From Geomonas propionica (GTDB taxonomy: Bacteria; Desulfobacterota; Desulfuromonadia; Geobacterales; Geobacteraceae), in NCBI RefSeq assembly GCF_016458235.1, contig NZ_JAEMHK010000016.1, positions 1 through 64,000 on the forward strand: 64,000 nt of DNA, given 5' to 3'. The translations under genes and the position numbers were made by a program. Shown in pieces: positions 1 to 6,600 of this stretch (positions are counted from its first letter, which is position 1; each line of letters begins with the position of its first letter). The notes below the pieces were generated by a model. It was not told where the DNA came from, did not search any database, and saw only the letters and a list, made by a program, of their open reading frames with translations.

Positions 1-39
1 GAAGAGTTCGAACAGCAGGAGTTTAAGATGGCAGCATAA
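1..39 (+). CDS. 3' end of an unidentified gene (partial)
   Basis: The first 39 bases read as twelve codons (EEFEQQEFKMAA) followed by TAA. The run is acidic and glutamine-rich and could be the C-terminus of a plus-strand gene that begins left of the window. It converges on the minus-strand cassette genes and may mark the distal border of that array. The stretch is too short to identify and could be a chance open frame. Confidence 0.3.
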   Translation, partial: EEFEQQEFKMAA

Positions 40-73
40 GGGTTTTTAACGTGTCCTCTATTGCGAAGACAGG

Positions 74-430
74 TCAAAGGAGGGGGTGCTTAGATTTTCC
101 TTTTAGGGAAGAAATCATCAGGAGATGTTTTGACTTCAGAATATTCTTTTTCTTAAGCTTCTTGTTTTCAGCGGTTAAGGCATCAGCAAGCTTTGCTAGT
201 CCGTCGTTATCATTGACTTCAAGAACGAGTTTCCCTTCCCGCATTATCTGTAACTGTGTGTAGTCACCACCGGCATCATAATCAGCAGGTGCCCTAAGCA
301 CGAAATTGTATTGGATTTTGTCGCCACGCCAGTCGTAACTTACCTTTTCCACGGTCCTCCACTCTGTTCCAGAAGCGACGGAGGCGACGAAGGTCAAGGC
401 GAGGAAAGCAAAAGCGAAGGGTAATCTCAC
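74..430 (-). CDS. Small exported protein, cassette gene A, unknown function
   Basis: I place the start at the GTG at 430 rather than further upstream, because this puts a hydrophobic signal-peptide-like N-terminus (VRLPFAFAFLALTFVASVASG) at the start, preceded by GAGAGA, and keeps the gene clear of the CAAC core site at 449-455. About 118 residues. The segment after the signal is mixed alpha/beta in character (EWRTVEKVSYDWRGDKIQYNF), and the C-terminus is lysine-rich with predicted helix. I recognise no family. It is the last complete gene of the putative integron cassette array. Export is inferred from the signal peptide only. Confidence 0.55.
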   Translation of the reverse strand: MRLPFAFAFLALTFVASVASGTEWRTVEKVSYDWRGDKIQYNFVLRAPADYDAGGDYTQLQIMREGKLVLEVNDNDGLAKLADALTAENKKLKKKNILKSKHLLMISSLKGKSKHPLL

Positions 431-448
431 TTTTTTCTCTCTTTTGTC

Positions 449-501
449 ACACAACGGTTCCGGAATTGACCGGCTTGACCGGTCGTATTTTGTGGTTAGG
501 A
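449..501 (-). repeat. attC-like recombination site 1 (degenerate)
   Basis: On the minus strand this reads from TCCTAAC (close to the RYYYAAC core) to GTTGTGT (close to GTTRRRY), about 53 bp, with a possible outer pairing CACAA/TTGTG and an inner GACCGG/CCGGTC pairing. The CAAC core lies 19 bp from the start of the next gene. Both cores deviate from consensus, so the call rests mainly on position and on resemblance to the better sites further right. Confidence 0.35.
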
Positions 502-569
502 ATCCCATACTTAGGAGAAGTCCGCTTTCAAGAGTTGTTCCCGCTTCTACTGATTCACGGATTCAGAAT

Positions 570-908
570 TTATCTCCGCTTCAAGTAAATATTGTCGAGT
601 ACGTAGTCAATACCTTCTTCCTTAGTATTGAATTTTTCGGGGTACTCGTAGTCAATCCTCCCGCGTTCCTGGATATACACTATCCACATTCCATTTTTTT
701 CGACAAGGTAAAGACCATCTTGAGTTCCCTCAGCGAAGTGCCACCAACCTGTTGGAAACCCATGCTCCTCTATGTAATCCTTCAGGTCCTGGCATGTTAC
801 TGTTAATGCCGCTTCGAGCGCAGATAGGTTTCCGTCGAAGTATTTTCGTGCTAACTCCCACTCTCTTGCATTCAAAATCGCACAGACTTGTTCATTTTTT
901 GGAATCAT
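570..908 (-). CDS. Cassette gene B, small acidic protein of unknown function
   Basis: A 112-residue cytoplasmic protein without signal or membrane segment, starting with ATG at 908, 10 bp after a CAAC core. The C-terminal half (GLYLVEKNGMWIVYIQERG followed by a FNTKEEGIDYVLDNIY-type tail) resembles the layout of small immunity-like proteins in which a W/Y-rich strand precedes an acidic 'F.t.eeA..y.l' tail. That is a resemblance in pattern only and I cannot name a family. The orientation and spacing match the neighbouring cassette genes. Confidence 0.6.
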   Translation of the reverse strand: MIPKNEQVCAILNAREWELARKYFDGNLSALEAALTVTCQDLKDYIEEHGFPTGWWHFAEGTQDGLYLVEKNGMWIVYIQERGRIDYEYPEKFNTKEEGIDYVLDNIYLKRR

Positions 909-917
909 TTTTCACCT

Positions 918-964
918 TCCCAACGGCGGAAGTCGCATCAACATTTAAGTTACATAAGTTACCT
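918..964 (-). repeat. Possible degraded attC site 2
   Basis: The plus strand has TCCCAACGGCGG at 918-929, the same CAACGG core as the other sites and 10 bp from the start of gene B. The opposite core near 958-964 (GTTACCT, followed by CGTCC as at two other sites) is weak, and the two arms do not pair convincingly. I list it because the position fits the array; it may no longer be functional. Confidence 0.25.
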
Positions 965-990
965 ACGTCCCCTCAACTAACTGGTGCTGC

Positions 991-1353
991 CTATTTTCGT
1001 GCGCCAGTATTCCAGAGGTGATTGATGCAGTAGGCAACTCCCTTCACTGCCTTTCCTTTACACCCCATCCACATGCACTCCTCTTCCGTCTCACCGCCTC
1101 TGCTACTCAGAAGAAGTTGTTTTCTTTCTTGAATTAGCTCTTCCCCGGTCCATTTCGCTCGTTCCTTCACGCGGCTGACAACTTGCCACGTATACTTGTC
1201 CCATTCATCAATTGCCCAAAGCGTCCCGCAAGAATGACAGGAGTAGAGCCTTTTCCAGTTCGCCATTTCTTCCTGATGGAGATGCTGCTCAAAACCTTTC
1301 GGACCTTCTTCGAGATAAAAGACATCAGGGAGTTCTTTGCATTTACATTTCAT
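991..1353 (-). CDS. Cassette gene C, Cys/His-rich probable zinc-binding protein
   Basis: About 120 residues. The start is taken as ATG at 1353 (MKCKCKELPD) because the alternative ATG at 1365 lies inside the attC core. Three cysteine clusters are visible: CKC near the N-terminus, CHSCG (about residue 39-43), and C-x3-C with a later C-x2-H (about residues 92-112). This suggests metal binding, possibly as an adaptor or immunity-type protein, but no family is recognised. The stop at 991 lies close to the degraded attC site 2, and attC site 3 lies 7 bp upstream of the start. Confidence 0.6.
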   Translation of the reverse strand: MKCKCKELPDVFYLEEGPKGFEQHLHQEEMANWKRLYSCHSCGTLWAIDEWDKYTWQVVSRVKERAKWTGEELIQERKQLLLSSRGGETEEECMWMGCKGKAVKGVAYCINHLWNTGARK

Positions 1354-1359
1354 TTTATC

Positions 1360-1421
1360 CACCAACGGGGATGTCCTTGCCCGGCGGCGTTAGCCGTCCG
1401 CGTCTAAGGATGTGGTTGTAC
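1360..1421 (-). repeat. attC recombination site 3
   Basis: A 62-bp imperfect palindrome, within the size range of integron attC sites. On the minus strand it runs from GTACAAC to GTTGGTG. The inner arms pair as ACATCCTT against AAGGACAT with an extra unpaired base, the kind of extrahelical base known from attC hairpins. It fills the gap between the stop of gene D (1430) and the start of gene C (1353), exactly where a cassette boundary belongs. Each core has one or two mismatches to the consensus. Confidence 0.6.
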
Positions 1422-1429
1422 AGTTCGGG

Positions 1430-1820
1430 TCAAGCTTTGAAGAACTCTGTTGCTCTTTTGGCAATCGCTTCGAGCTGACCAGCCTCAATCAGGAGGCAGC
1501 TTTTCAATCTCCACGGTTCCGTGTTTCCGCCATCATGATTGATATTTATGTAGATAGTTACATGGCCCGTCTTGTCTGCCTTTAATTCGATTTTAAATTC
1601 TCCCTCGAGAGACTCCCACATCTTCGTACCACTCCAGCCGCGCCATTGGTTCGCGGCTTCTCGGAAGATTTGGGCAATTCCTTCGGCGTCTGGGTATCCG
1701 TATACTTCTCGAAGTGCTGAGTGCGATTTCGAACGAACAGAAACTTTGAAAGAGTCCCCCTCAAAGTCAAAGAACTCCGGCAAACCATCAGTCTCTGTTG
1801 ATTTGATTTGGAACATCATT
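1430..1820 (-). CDS. Cassette gene D, hypothetical protein (DUF6228-like pattern)
   Basis: About 129 residues starting at one of two adjacent ATGs (1820 or 1817), preceded by AAGGAAGA. The middle contains W-x-GW-x5-WESLEGEFKIEL followed by HVTIYININ and a C-terminal EAGQLEAIAKRATEFF. From memory this order resembles proteins annotated DUF6228, a family of unknown function; I could not check it. No signal peptide or membrane span. Flanked on both sides by attC sites 3 and 4, so it forms a complete cassette. Confidence 0.6.
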
Positions 1821-1829
1821 CTTCCTTTG

Positions 1830-1928
1830 TACAACACCTAAGGGTGAGCGGCGGAGCGGCTTGGCTTTCTCAAGCAGACACCTGCATTCCAAACCCGCGA
1901 AGTCCGTCTCCACCCGCTCTGGTTGGAT
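1830..1928 (-). repeat. attC recombination site 4 (about 99 bp)
   Basis: On the minus strand it begins ATCCAAC (a perfect RYYYAAC core) and ends GTTGTAC (one mismatch to GTTRRRY). The arms GCGGGTGGAGACGG and CCGCTCACCC pair with one bulged base. It lies 2 bp from the stop of gene E and 10 bp from the start of gene D. It is clearly homologous to attC site 5: both share AACCA(G)AGCGGGTGGA on one arm and GCTCCGCCG-TCACC on the other. Confidence 0.8.
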
Positions 1929-1930
1929 GC

Positions 1931-2359
1931 CTATTCGATGTATAAATCAATTACAGCCCGTTTTCGCTCTCGGTCGGTGCATACCTTTACGTGTCCACCG
2001 TTCTTAAATTCCTTGGGTTCCACAACGAATTCAGAGGTAACAGGAAATTCCGGACCTACTTTGGTGAGAATTGCAGTATGACTTGTTTCATTTACCGCTG
2101 TTTCTGTGAACTTGTATCCCCTGAGCAGGTTTGGGAGATCTCTGGGATCCATTTCAATTGAGCACCCAACCACTACATCAGTCGGAATAGGTTCATCTTT
2201 GCAGTCAACCACTCGTACTGAAGTTGGGAGCGAGGGAATATTTAAGATAGAGGCCACCTGCTTGGGTCGTCTCTGGACATCGATTATTTTGACCACCACG
2301 AGAGCAACCACGACTACGGCGCCAACCCACAAAAGAGTCTTCTTCCATCCTCTTTCCAT
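1931..2359 (-). CDS. Cassette gene E, single-pass membrane-anchored protein, unknown function
   Basis: About 142 residues with the start at ATG 2359, 12 bp after the attC core; longer readings run into the recombination site. A basic N-terminus (MERGWKKT) leads into one membrane segment (LLWVGAVVVVALVVVKII, about residues 9-26), and the rest should lie outside the cytoplasm. The soluble part contains a pair of cysteines (VDCKDEPIP and VGCSIEMD) that could form a disulphide, and another near the C-terminus. I do not recognise the family. Confidence 0.6.
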   Translation of the reverse strand: MERGWKKTLLWVGAVVVVALVVVKIIDVQRRPKQVASILNIPSLPTSVRVVDCKDEPIPTDVVVGCSIEMDPRDLPNLLRGYKFTETAVNETSHTAILTKVGPEFPVTSEFVVEPKEFKNGGHVKVCTDRERKRAVIDLYIE

Positions 2360-2370
2360 ATTTTTACCTG

Positions 2371-2468
2371 GTCCAACGGCGCGAGGTGACCGGCGGAGCG
2401 CCTGGCTCCTACCAGCTTTCACCAGCAATCATGAGCCGCGGAGACCTGGTCCACCCGCTTGGTTGGGA
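2371..2468 (-). repeat. attC recombination site 5 (about 98 bp)
   Basis: On the minus strand it runs from TCCCAAC to GTTGGAC (a perfect GTTRRRY core). The arms GCGGGTGGACCAGG and CCGGTCACCTCGC pair with an unpaired base, and the central part forms a variable terminal structure. It shares both arms with attC site 4 about 540 bp away, so the two belong to one lineage of sites, as is typical of chromosomal integron arrays. Confidence 0.8.
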
Positions 2469-2524
2469 CACGTCCGTTCTAAGATGTCAGTTTATCAATG
2501 CCTAGCCCTACCGTTTTTCTTTTT

Positions 2525-2594
2525 AGCAGGGGGACCTTACGCCAACTTCAGAGCGTGGCATCGTTCGTTCAGCCACTCCGCGAGACCCTGCTGT
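2525..2594. other. Long imperfect hairpin between cassettes
   Basis: AGCAGGG near 2525 pairs with CCCTGCT near 2590, and GTGGC with GCCAC inside. It lies in the 150 bp between attC site 5 and the end of gene F. It could be a further degenerate recombination site (a CGCCAAC core lies between the arms) or a terminator; the sequence does not decide. Confidence 0.25.
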
Positions 2595-2616
2595 GTACAT
2601 CTAATTGGCATATCTT

Positions 2617-2895
2617 TTAGAGAATCCAAAACAGAACTCCGAGCAAAAGAGGGACCATATAAGTAGCTAGCACAACAAGCCAAAATTTCGCTGATAGTAG
2701 CTGATAATCACCACCTTTATATGTTGTTTTGTAACACAGAACAAGAAGCAGGATTATCGTAAAACACAAGGGAAAAAGCTCGTTATAAGAGTAACCATGT
2801 AGTCTAATGATGTTTACAATTTCAGCGAGTTTAAACCCAACCCCTAAGTTAAACATCACAACTGCACCAATTATGATGGCGTTAATCATTCTCAT
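2617..2895 (-). CDS. Small integral membrane protein, cassette gene F, unknown function
   Basis: About 92 residues starting at ATG 2895, which has AAGGA five bases upstream. The protein is almost entirely hydrophobic, with three predicted membrane segments: INAIIIGAVVMFNLGVGF, LFPLCFTIILLLVLCY and FWLVVLATYMVPLLLGVLFW. The frame stays open upstream to 3105, but that extension crosses a perfect hairpin at 3047-3070 and is judged untranslated. A start at 2955 is also possible. No clear attC core precedes it, so its membership of the array is less certain than for genes A-E. Confidence 0.5.
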   Translation of the reverse strand: MRMINAIIIGAVVMFNLGVGFKLAEIVNIIRLHGYSYNELFPLCFTIILLLVLCYKTTYKGGDYQLLSAKFWLVVLATYMVPLLLGVLFWIL

Positions 2896-3046
2896 TACAT
2901 TCCTTGCTCTGAGCCAACAACTTATTAGTGGGAAATTGCCACCATCCTCCCACATCACCGCATATATATTGATTATGCCAACAAGCTTACTGGCGTAAGA
3001 CACTGATATCACATACTGTGCTGCTTGGAATTTGTGCCATTTGGGT

Positions 3047-3070
3047 GGATGGCCAGAAAACTGGCCATCC
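3047..3070 (+). terminator. Perfect 10-bp hairpin with pyrimidine tail
   Basis: GGATGGCCAG – AAAA – CTGGCCATCC followed on the plus strand by TCTTTTCCCTT. The shape is that of an intrinsic terminator for plus-strand transcription, although no plus-strand gene precedes it. It may instead insulate the proximal end of the cassette array. Confidence 0.4.
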
Positions 3071-3220
3071 TCTTTTCCCTTCCCTTTACGTAGAAGATGC
3101 ACCACCTATAAAGCCTTTCATTTGCCACCACAAATCGATCGCAATATATAGAGATCCCGCATACAAGTCAAAGGCGAAGTGATCAATCGGATCGAGGTTC
3201 GCCCCCCATTTGTGATCGGC

Positions 3221-3451
3221 GATCACATTTTGTTATTTTGTGGTTACGTTTTCGTATTTTGGCATCCCGTTTTCGCATTTCGTCATCGTGTTTTCGCACT
3301 TCGTCATCGTGATTTCGTATGTTACGAGTGCGTTTTCATGTTTTGCGAATTCGTTTTCGTACTTTACGAGTGCGTTTCCGGATTTTGCAGGAGTGTTTTA
3401 GGATTTTGCAGGAGCGTTTCGGGATTTTTCAGGAAGGGTTTGCGATTTTGC
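3221..3451. repeat. 21-bp degenerate tandem repeat, eleven units
   Basis: Eleven consecutive 21-bp units can be laid out without gaps (unit starts 3221, 3242, 3263, 3284, 3305, 3326, 3347, 3368, 3389, 3410, 3431). The shared core is roughly GAGTGCGTTTTCG-ATTTTGC; neighbouring units match best, as expected for stepwise duplication. Because 21 is a multiple of three, an open plus-strand frame with a seven-residue period runs through it, but that frame has no ribosome site or protein-like composition. The flanks 3106-3220 and 3452-3530 show no gene. Confidence 0.85.
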
Positions 3452-3531
3452 TTATACTTTCCGACTTTACGACGACCGTGCTGGTTTTATCCCAGGACGA
3501 TCACCATATCACGTAAACCGCTTGGGAAGAG

Positions 3532-3557
3532 GGCTGCCGGAGAGCGTACCGGCAGCC
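3532..3557. terminator. Stem-loop downstream of the 3619-4023 gene
   Basis: A perfect 9-bp stem GGCTGCCGG/CCGGCAGCC with an 8-base loop, followed on the plus strand by ATTTTAG. It lies about 60 bp beyond the stop of the minus-strand gene pair, so it may end that transcript even though the T-run is on the other side. Confidence 0.4.
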
Positions 3558-3618
3558 ATTTTAGTGAGGATCAAGAGACGCAACGGAACGCGGACATTGA
3601 TGACAGACCGTGCCGCCA

Positions 3619-4023
3619 TCAAATGGAGAGGAGTCGGTTGAAAAAGGAACGGTAGCGGCGCAGAGCCAGCCTGAGGTCCTCGGTGGAAACGTCGCCGCCA
3701 CGATCCCACTGGGCCTCGAGTTTCGCCCGCTCATCGGCGAAGGTCTCAGCCAGCCGCTTCATCGTATCCGCTACCAGGTTGTCCGCCTGCTCCACGCAAC
3801 GACGGGGCTCGTCCACAAATCCCACCTGAATCTCGTCCCAGCGACGGCGCAGATTGTTGGCTTCGTTGACGGACAGCAGTTGCAGCTGTTCTTCGCCGGA
3901 GACGTCCTGCCCCCCTGTCACCTGAACGTTGCCCGGGCCGCCTGCGTCCGTGCGCCCGGCCAAATCCGCGGTAGTAAGCCCCTCACGCGCTCTTTCGTCC
4001 TTTTTGATAAGCTTGTCGTCCAT
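3619..4023 (-). CDS. Small cytoplasmic protein, related to the neighbouring gene
   Basis: 134 residues, starting at ATG 4023 behind a strong GGAGGATAAAA ribosome site. The C-terminal two thirds (LRRRWDEIQVGFVDEPRRCVEQADNL through ETFADERAKLEAQW to DLRLALRRYRSFFNRLL) parallels the neighbouring 4040-4609 protein (W-x-QTRFVDDPKGAVTEADQLL ... DLRQAMIHYRTLF). Both therefore carry the same helical module, seen in bacterial proteins of unknown function. It lies 16 bp downstream of that gene and is probably co-transcribed. The N-terminus is acidic/basic and probably disordered. Confidence 0.7.
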   Translation of the reverse strand: MDDKLIKKDERAREGLTTADLAGRTDAGGPGNVQVTGGQDVSGEEQLQLLSVNEANNLRRRWDEIQVGFVDEPRRCVEQADNLVADTMKRLAETFADERAKLEAQWDRGGDVSTEDLRLALRRYRSFFNRLLSI

Positions 4024-4039
4024 TTTTATCCTCCGTTGT

Positions 4040-4609
4040 CTATACCTCTTTGCGCAACACCACACTCGGGGTCTCTTGTTCACCGACCAGCTCGGTGAAC
4101 AGGGTGCGGTAATGGATCATCGCCTGCCGTAAATCTTCCGTCGTGGCCTGCCCCTTCGCGTGCCGCAGGGCGATCTCGTGACCGGCCCGGTAATGCTCAA
4201 CCACCCGCGGATGTTCGACCGAAATATCCGCCGCGCGCTGTTCGAAATCCCCAACTGGATAGCCACGCTTCACCATGACCTCCCCGAGCAGTTGATCCGC
4301 CTCGGTGACCGCCCCCTTAGGGTCGTCGACGAATCGGGTCTGAACCCTCGCCCAGGACTCCTTGAAACGCGTGGCATCCTCGGAGCTCAACTGCCGGATG
4401 TTCAGCCGCTCCACGCGCTTTTCGCGCTGCCTCAGATCAGCCTCCGCTCGGGCGCGGCTCCCGGTTTCCCTGAGGGTACGATCGTACTCAGAGCCGAACC
4501 GCCCGCGCAGGCCCGCAGTCTGCCGCTTTTGAAACAGGGCGAAGACAGCTATGGCCAGCACAATTACGACAACGCCTAATCCGATAATGATGAGTGTGTT
4601 CCCGTCCAT
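4040..4609 (-). CDS. Membrane-anchored protein with helical 'ADQLLGEVM' module, unknown function
   Basis: 189 residues starting at ATG 4609 behind GGAGG. One N-terminal membrane segment (LIIIGLGVVVIVLAIAVFALF, about residues 5-25) is followed by a basic coiled region and a helical domain containing W-x-VQTRFVDDPKGAVTEADQL, VMVKRGYP and EHPRVVEHYRAGHEIA. This combination is familiar from many proteobacterial genomes as a conserved hypothetical protein, sometimes annotated as stress-related; the function is unknown to me. It forms a pair with the downstream gene, which lacks the membrane anchor but repeats the module. Confidence 0.75.
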   Translation of the reverse strand: MDGNTLIIIGLGVVVIVLAIAVFALFQKRQTAGLRGRFGSEYDRTLRETGSRARAEADLRQREKRVERLNIRQLSSEDATRFKESWARVQTRFVDDPKGAVTEADQLLGEVMVKRGYPVGDFEQRAADISVEHPRVVEHYRAGHEIALRHAKGQATTEDLRQAMIHYRTLFTELVGEQETPSVVLRKEV

Positions 4610-4937
4610 ACCGACCTCCAAAACATTGGGTTATTTTAATCAACCACGGATTTATACCACCCTTTACCTGTTGTTCAATGGTAAATGCCATAACAGGATA
4701 CAAGAGCACATTTAGAGAAAACAGCTCGTTAGCATCGTATGCTCCCCTCTGCCTGACGACATAGAAGACGCTAAAAAATTGGAATAGACAACAAGAGGAG
4801 CCGAAACTTTAAACGAGAAGATGAGATTACCAGAAGGTACTCTCACAGGTGGATTGTTAGTGAAAGAGGAAATAGCAGTACCTCAACCTAATGAACACTG
4901 AGGCGTAGTGTCGACCTGTGTAAACTTGCTGCCTGCA
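4610..4937. other. Gap without a convincing gene
   Basis: 328 bp of lower GC than the surroundings. A 26-codon plus-strand frame (4821-4901, starting MRLPEGTLTGGLL) could be a small gene or the remnant of a mobile element, but it has only a weak ribosome site. No promoter consensus, repeat or RNA gene is evident. Confidence 0.4.
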
Positions 4938-5612
4938 TCAGCCTTGACGCTTTCCCATCCTATGAATGTCCCGCGCTTCCAGCACGTGAATGTCGGCTCC
5001 CTTGCGCGCCAACTCAAGCATAGCTTGCCCCATTAGTTCGGTGCTTAGTACCATCCTCGGAGCGAGCCAGCGCACCAATGGAAACAATGGACTAAGCACC
5101 TGATACAGCATTCGGTATGACAACGTCTTCGAGCGGATGCCGTGAAGCGGCTGAATTATGGCAGGGCGAATTGAGTAAACCTGAGCGAAGGGAAGACGAA
5201 AAAGGGCATTCTCCGTTTGTCCGCGAACTCTCGCCCACATGCTAGGGCCGCGTTCGGAACGGTCAGCGCCTGCACCTGAGACATAGACAAAGGTCATCGA
5301 GGGGGTAAGGCGCGCCAGCAGGGAAGCCACGTCCAAAGTAAGATCGTAGGTCAGGCGTCGGTATGCCTCTTCGCTCATCCCGGAGGAGCTGCCCCCTAAG
5401 CAGAAGAAGCACGCGTCGAATCCCTGGAGTTCTTTTTCGTGCTGGTGTAAGGTCATCAAATCGGCCAGCAGTAACTCCTGCAGCTTGGGATGCACCTGCT
5501 CCACGGACGTGCGCCCGACCACCATGACCTGGCTGACATCCGGAGCAGCAAGGCACTCCCGAAGCACCCCTTGTCCAACCATTCCTGTCGCACCGAATAC
5601 CAGTACCCTCAT
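4938..5612 (-). CDS. NAD(P)-binding Rossmann-fold epimerase-like protein
   Basis: 224 residues. The N-terminus MRVLVFGATGMVGQGVLRE is a classic GxxGxxG dinucleotide-binding loop of the atypical/extended SDR superfamily (YbjT/HTATIP2-like group). A conserved YVSGAGAD segment follows at about residue 110. Proteins of this group are often annotated as nucleoside-diphosphate-sugar epimerases, but the substrate is usually unknown. It is the last of four minus-strand genes (SDR, AraC-type regulator, SDR, this gene). A strong hairpin at 5632-5667 separates it from the SDR upstream, so expression may differ from the rest of the group. Confidence 0.8.
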   Translation of the reverse strand: MRVLVFGATGMVGQGVLRECLAAPDVSQVMVVGRTSVEQVHPKLQELLLADLMTLHQHEKELQGFDACFFCLGGSSSGMSEEAYRRLTYDLTLDVASLLARLTPSMTFVYVSGAGADRSERGPSMWARVRGQTENALFRLPFAQVYSIRPAIIQPLHGIRSKTLSYRMLYQVLSPLFPLVRWLAPRMVLSTELMGQAMLELARKGADIHVLEARDIHRMGKRQG

Positions 5613-5631
5613 GGCCTCTCCTCTCCACCCA

Positions 5632-5667
5632 TGAATGATGGCCTGTGATTTCGCGAGCCATCATTCA
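5632..5667 (-). terminator. 11-bp perfect stem-loop between two oxidoreductase genes
   Basis: TGAATGATGGC (5632-5642) pairs perfectly with GCCATCATTCA (5657-5667) around a 14-base loop. There is no T-run on either side, so it may act as an RNA processing or stability element, or as a weak terminator, between the SDR gene and the downstream epimerase-like gene. Confidence 0.45.
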
Positions 5668-5698
5668 CGGGTAAACCTATCCCTACTCCTCAGCCCTG

Positions 5699-6526
5699 TT
5701 AGTCAACAGCCACCGAAACGCTGAGGTCACGCCACAGGGCATCCGACTCGGCCAGCGCTTTAGCCGCAGCCCCTGCGTATTGCACCGCATCTGTTCCTAG
5801 CAACAGATGAAGAGGTGCATCCGGACGGTTAGCAATGTCCAGGATGACCTGGGCGACTTTGACCGGATCAGAGACTTCGTTCCCGGTCAAATCCCGCAGC
5901 ATTTGGGCAAAGAGGCCAACGGTCTGCTGGTACGGTGCGCTGATGGGAGGGATGGACATCGAAGCTCCGGCCCAATCCGTCCGCATGCCCCCCGGCTCAA
6001 GAATGGTGACTTTTACACCAAAGGGCGCGACCTCCTGCGCAACGCTGGTCGAAAAACCACCAACGGCCCACTTGGCGCTTTGGTAAGCACTTAACCCGAC
6101 CGAACCGATACGCCCACCAATGGAGGAGACCTGGAAAATATGGCCGCTGCCCTGTTCGCGCAGGATCGGTATCATCGCCTTCGTTACATAGACGACACCG
6201 AAAAAGTTGGTATCCACCTGGGCACGAAAATCTTCGATAGTCATGTCTTCAACGGCAGCAGTGTTCCCGTAGCCCGCGTTATTTACGACGACATCATACT
6301 GACCGAAGCGCTCGTGTCCGATCTTTACGGCACGGTGTACCGCGTCGATGTCGGTGACGTCAAGAGCGAGCGGCAGCACTCGATCTGCATGCTTGTCGAC
6401 CAATGCGGAAAGGTCTTCCACCTTGCGTGCGGTGGCAACTACCGAGTCTCCTGCGTCTAAAGCGGTTTCAGCGATCTTGCGGCCGAGGCCGCGGGAACTA
6501 CCGGTAACGAACCAAACTTTTGCCAT
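5699..6526 (-). CDS. Short-chain dehydrogenase/reductase
   Basis: 275 residues starting at ATG 6526 behind AAAGGAG. Classical SDR features: cofactor loop TGSSRGLG (about residues 8-15), NNAGYGN (about 86-92), a serine in VSSIGGRIG and the catalytic pair in YQSAK (about 155-159). It should be an NAD(P)-dependent oxidoreductase of the cytoplasm; the substrate cannot be read from sequence. Length is usual for the family. Its gene follows the AraC-type regulator by 74 bp in the same direction, suggesting control by that regulator. Confidence 0.88.
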   Translation of the reverse strand: MAKVWFVTGSSRGLGRKIAETALDAGDSVVATARKVEDLSALVDKHADRVLPLALDVTDIDAVHRAVKIGHERFGQYDVVVNNAGYGNTAAVEDMTIEDFRAQVDTNFFGVVYVTKAMIPILREQGSGHIFQVSSIGGRIGSVGLSAYQSAKWAVGGFSTSVAQEVAPFGVKVTILEPGGMRTDWAGASMSIPPISAPYQQTVGLFAQMLRDLTGNEVSDPVKVAQVILDIANRPDAPLHLLLGTDAVQYAGAAAKALAESDALWRDLSVSVAVD

Positions 6527-6600
6527 TTGATGCTCCTTTAAATAGGTAAAGGGTGGTGGCCACCTGCAAAGGCAGTTGGCGTCAAGGACAGAAATCAGCG

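Noticed and set aside
3221-3451. CRISPR array
   Set aside because: Units are contiguous with no unique spacers, so it is a tandem repeat. No cas genes are present in the window.
3100-3600. Remnant of an integron integrase at the proximal end of the cassette array
   Set aside because: I translated the region mentally in both strands and found none of the tyrosine recombinase motifs (R, HxxR, Y); only the tandem repeat and a stem-loop are present.
3179-3655. Plus-strand frame with a seven-residue period (VFxFRHR-type)
   Set aside because: It simply reads the 21-bp tandem repeat in frame. There is no ribosome site, the composition is Phe/Cys/Arg-rich, and the frame runs over a stem-loop and the end of the next gene.
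4821-4901. 26-codon plus-strand ORF (MRLPEGTLTGG...)
   Set aside because: Only a weak ribosome site, no promoter or terminator, and no recognisable product; mentioned only in the gap entry.
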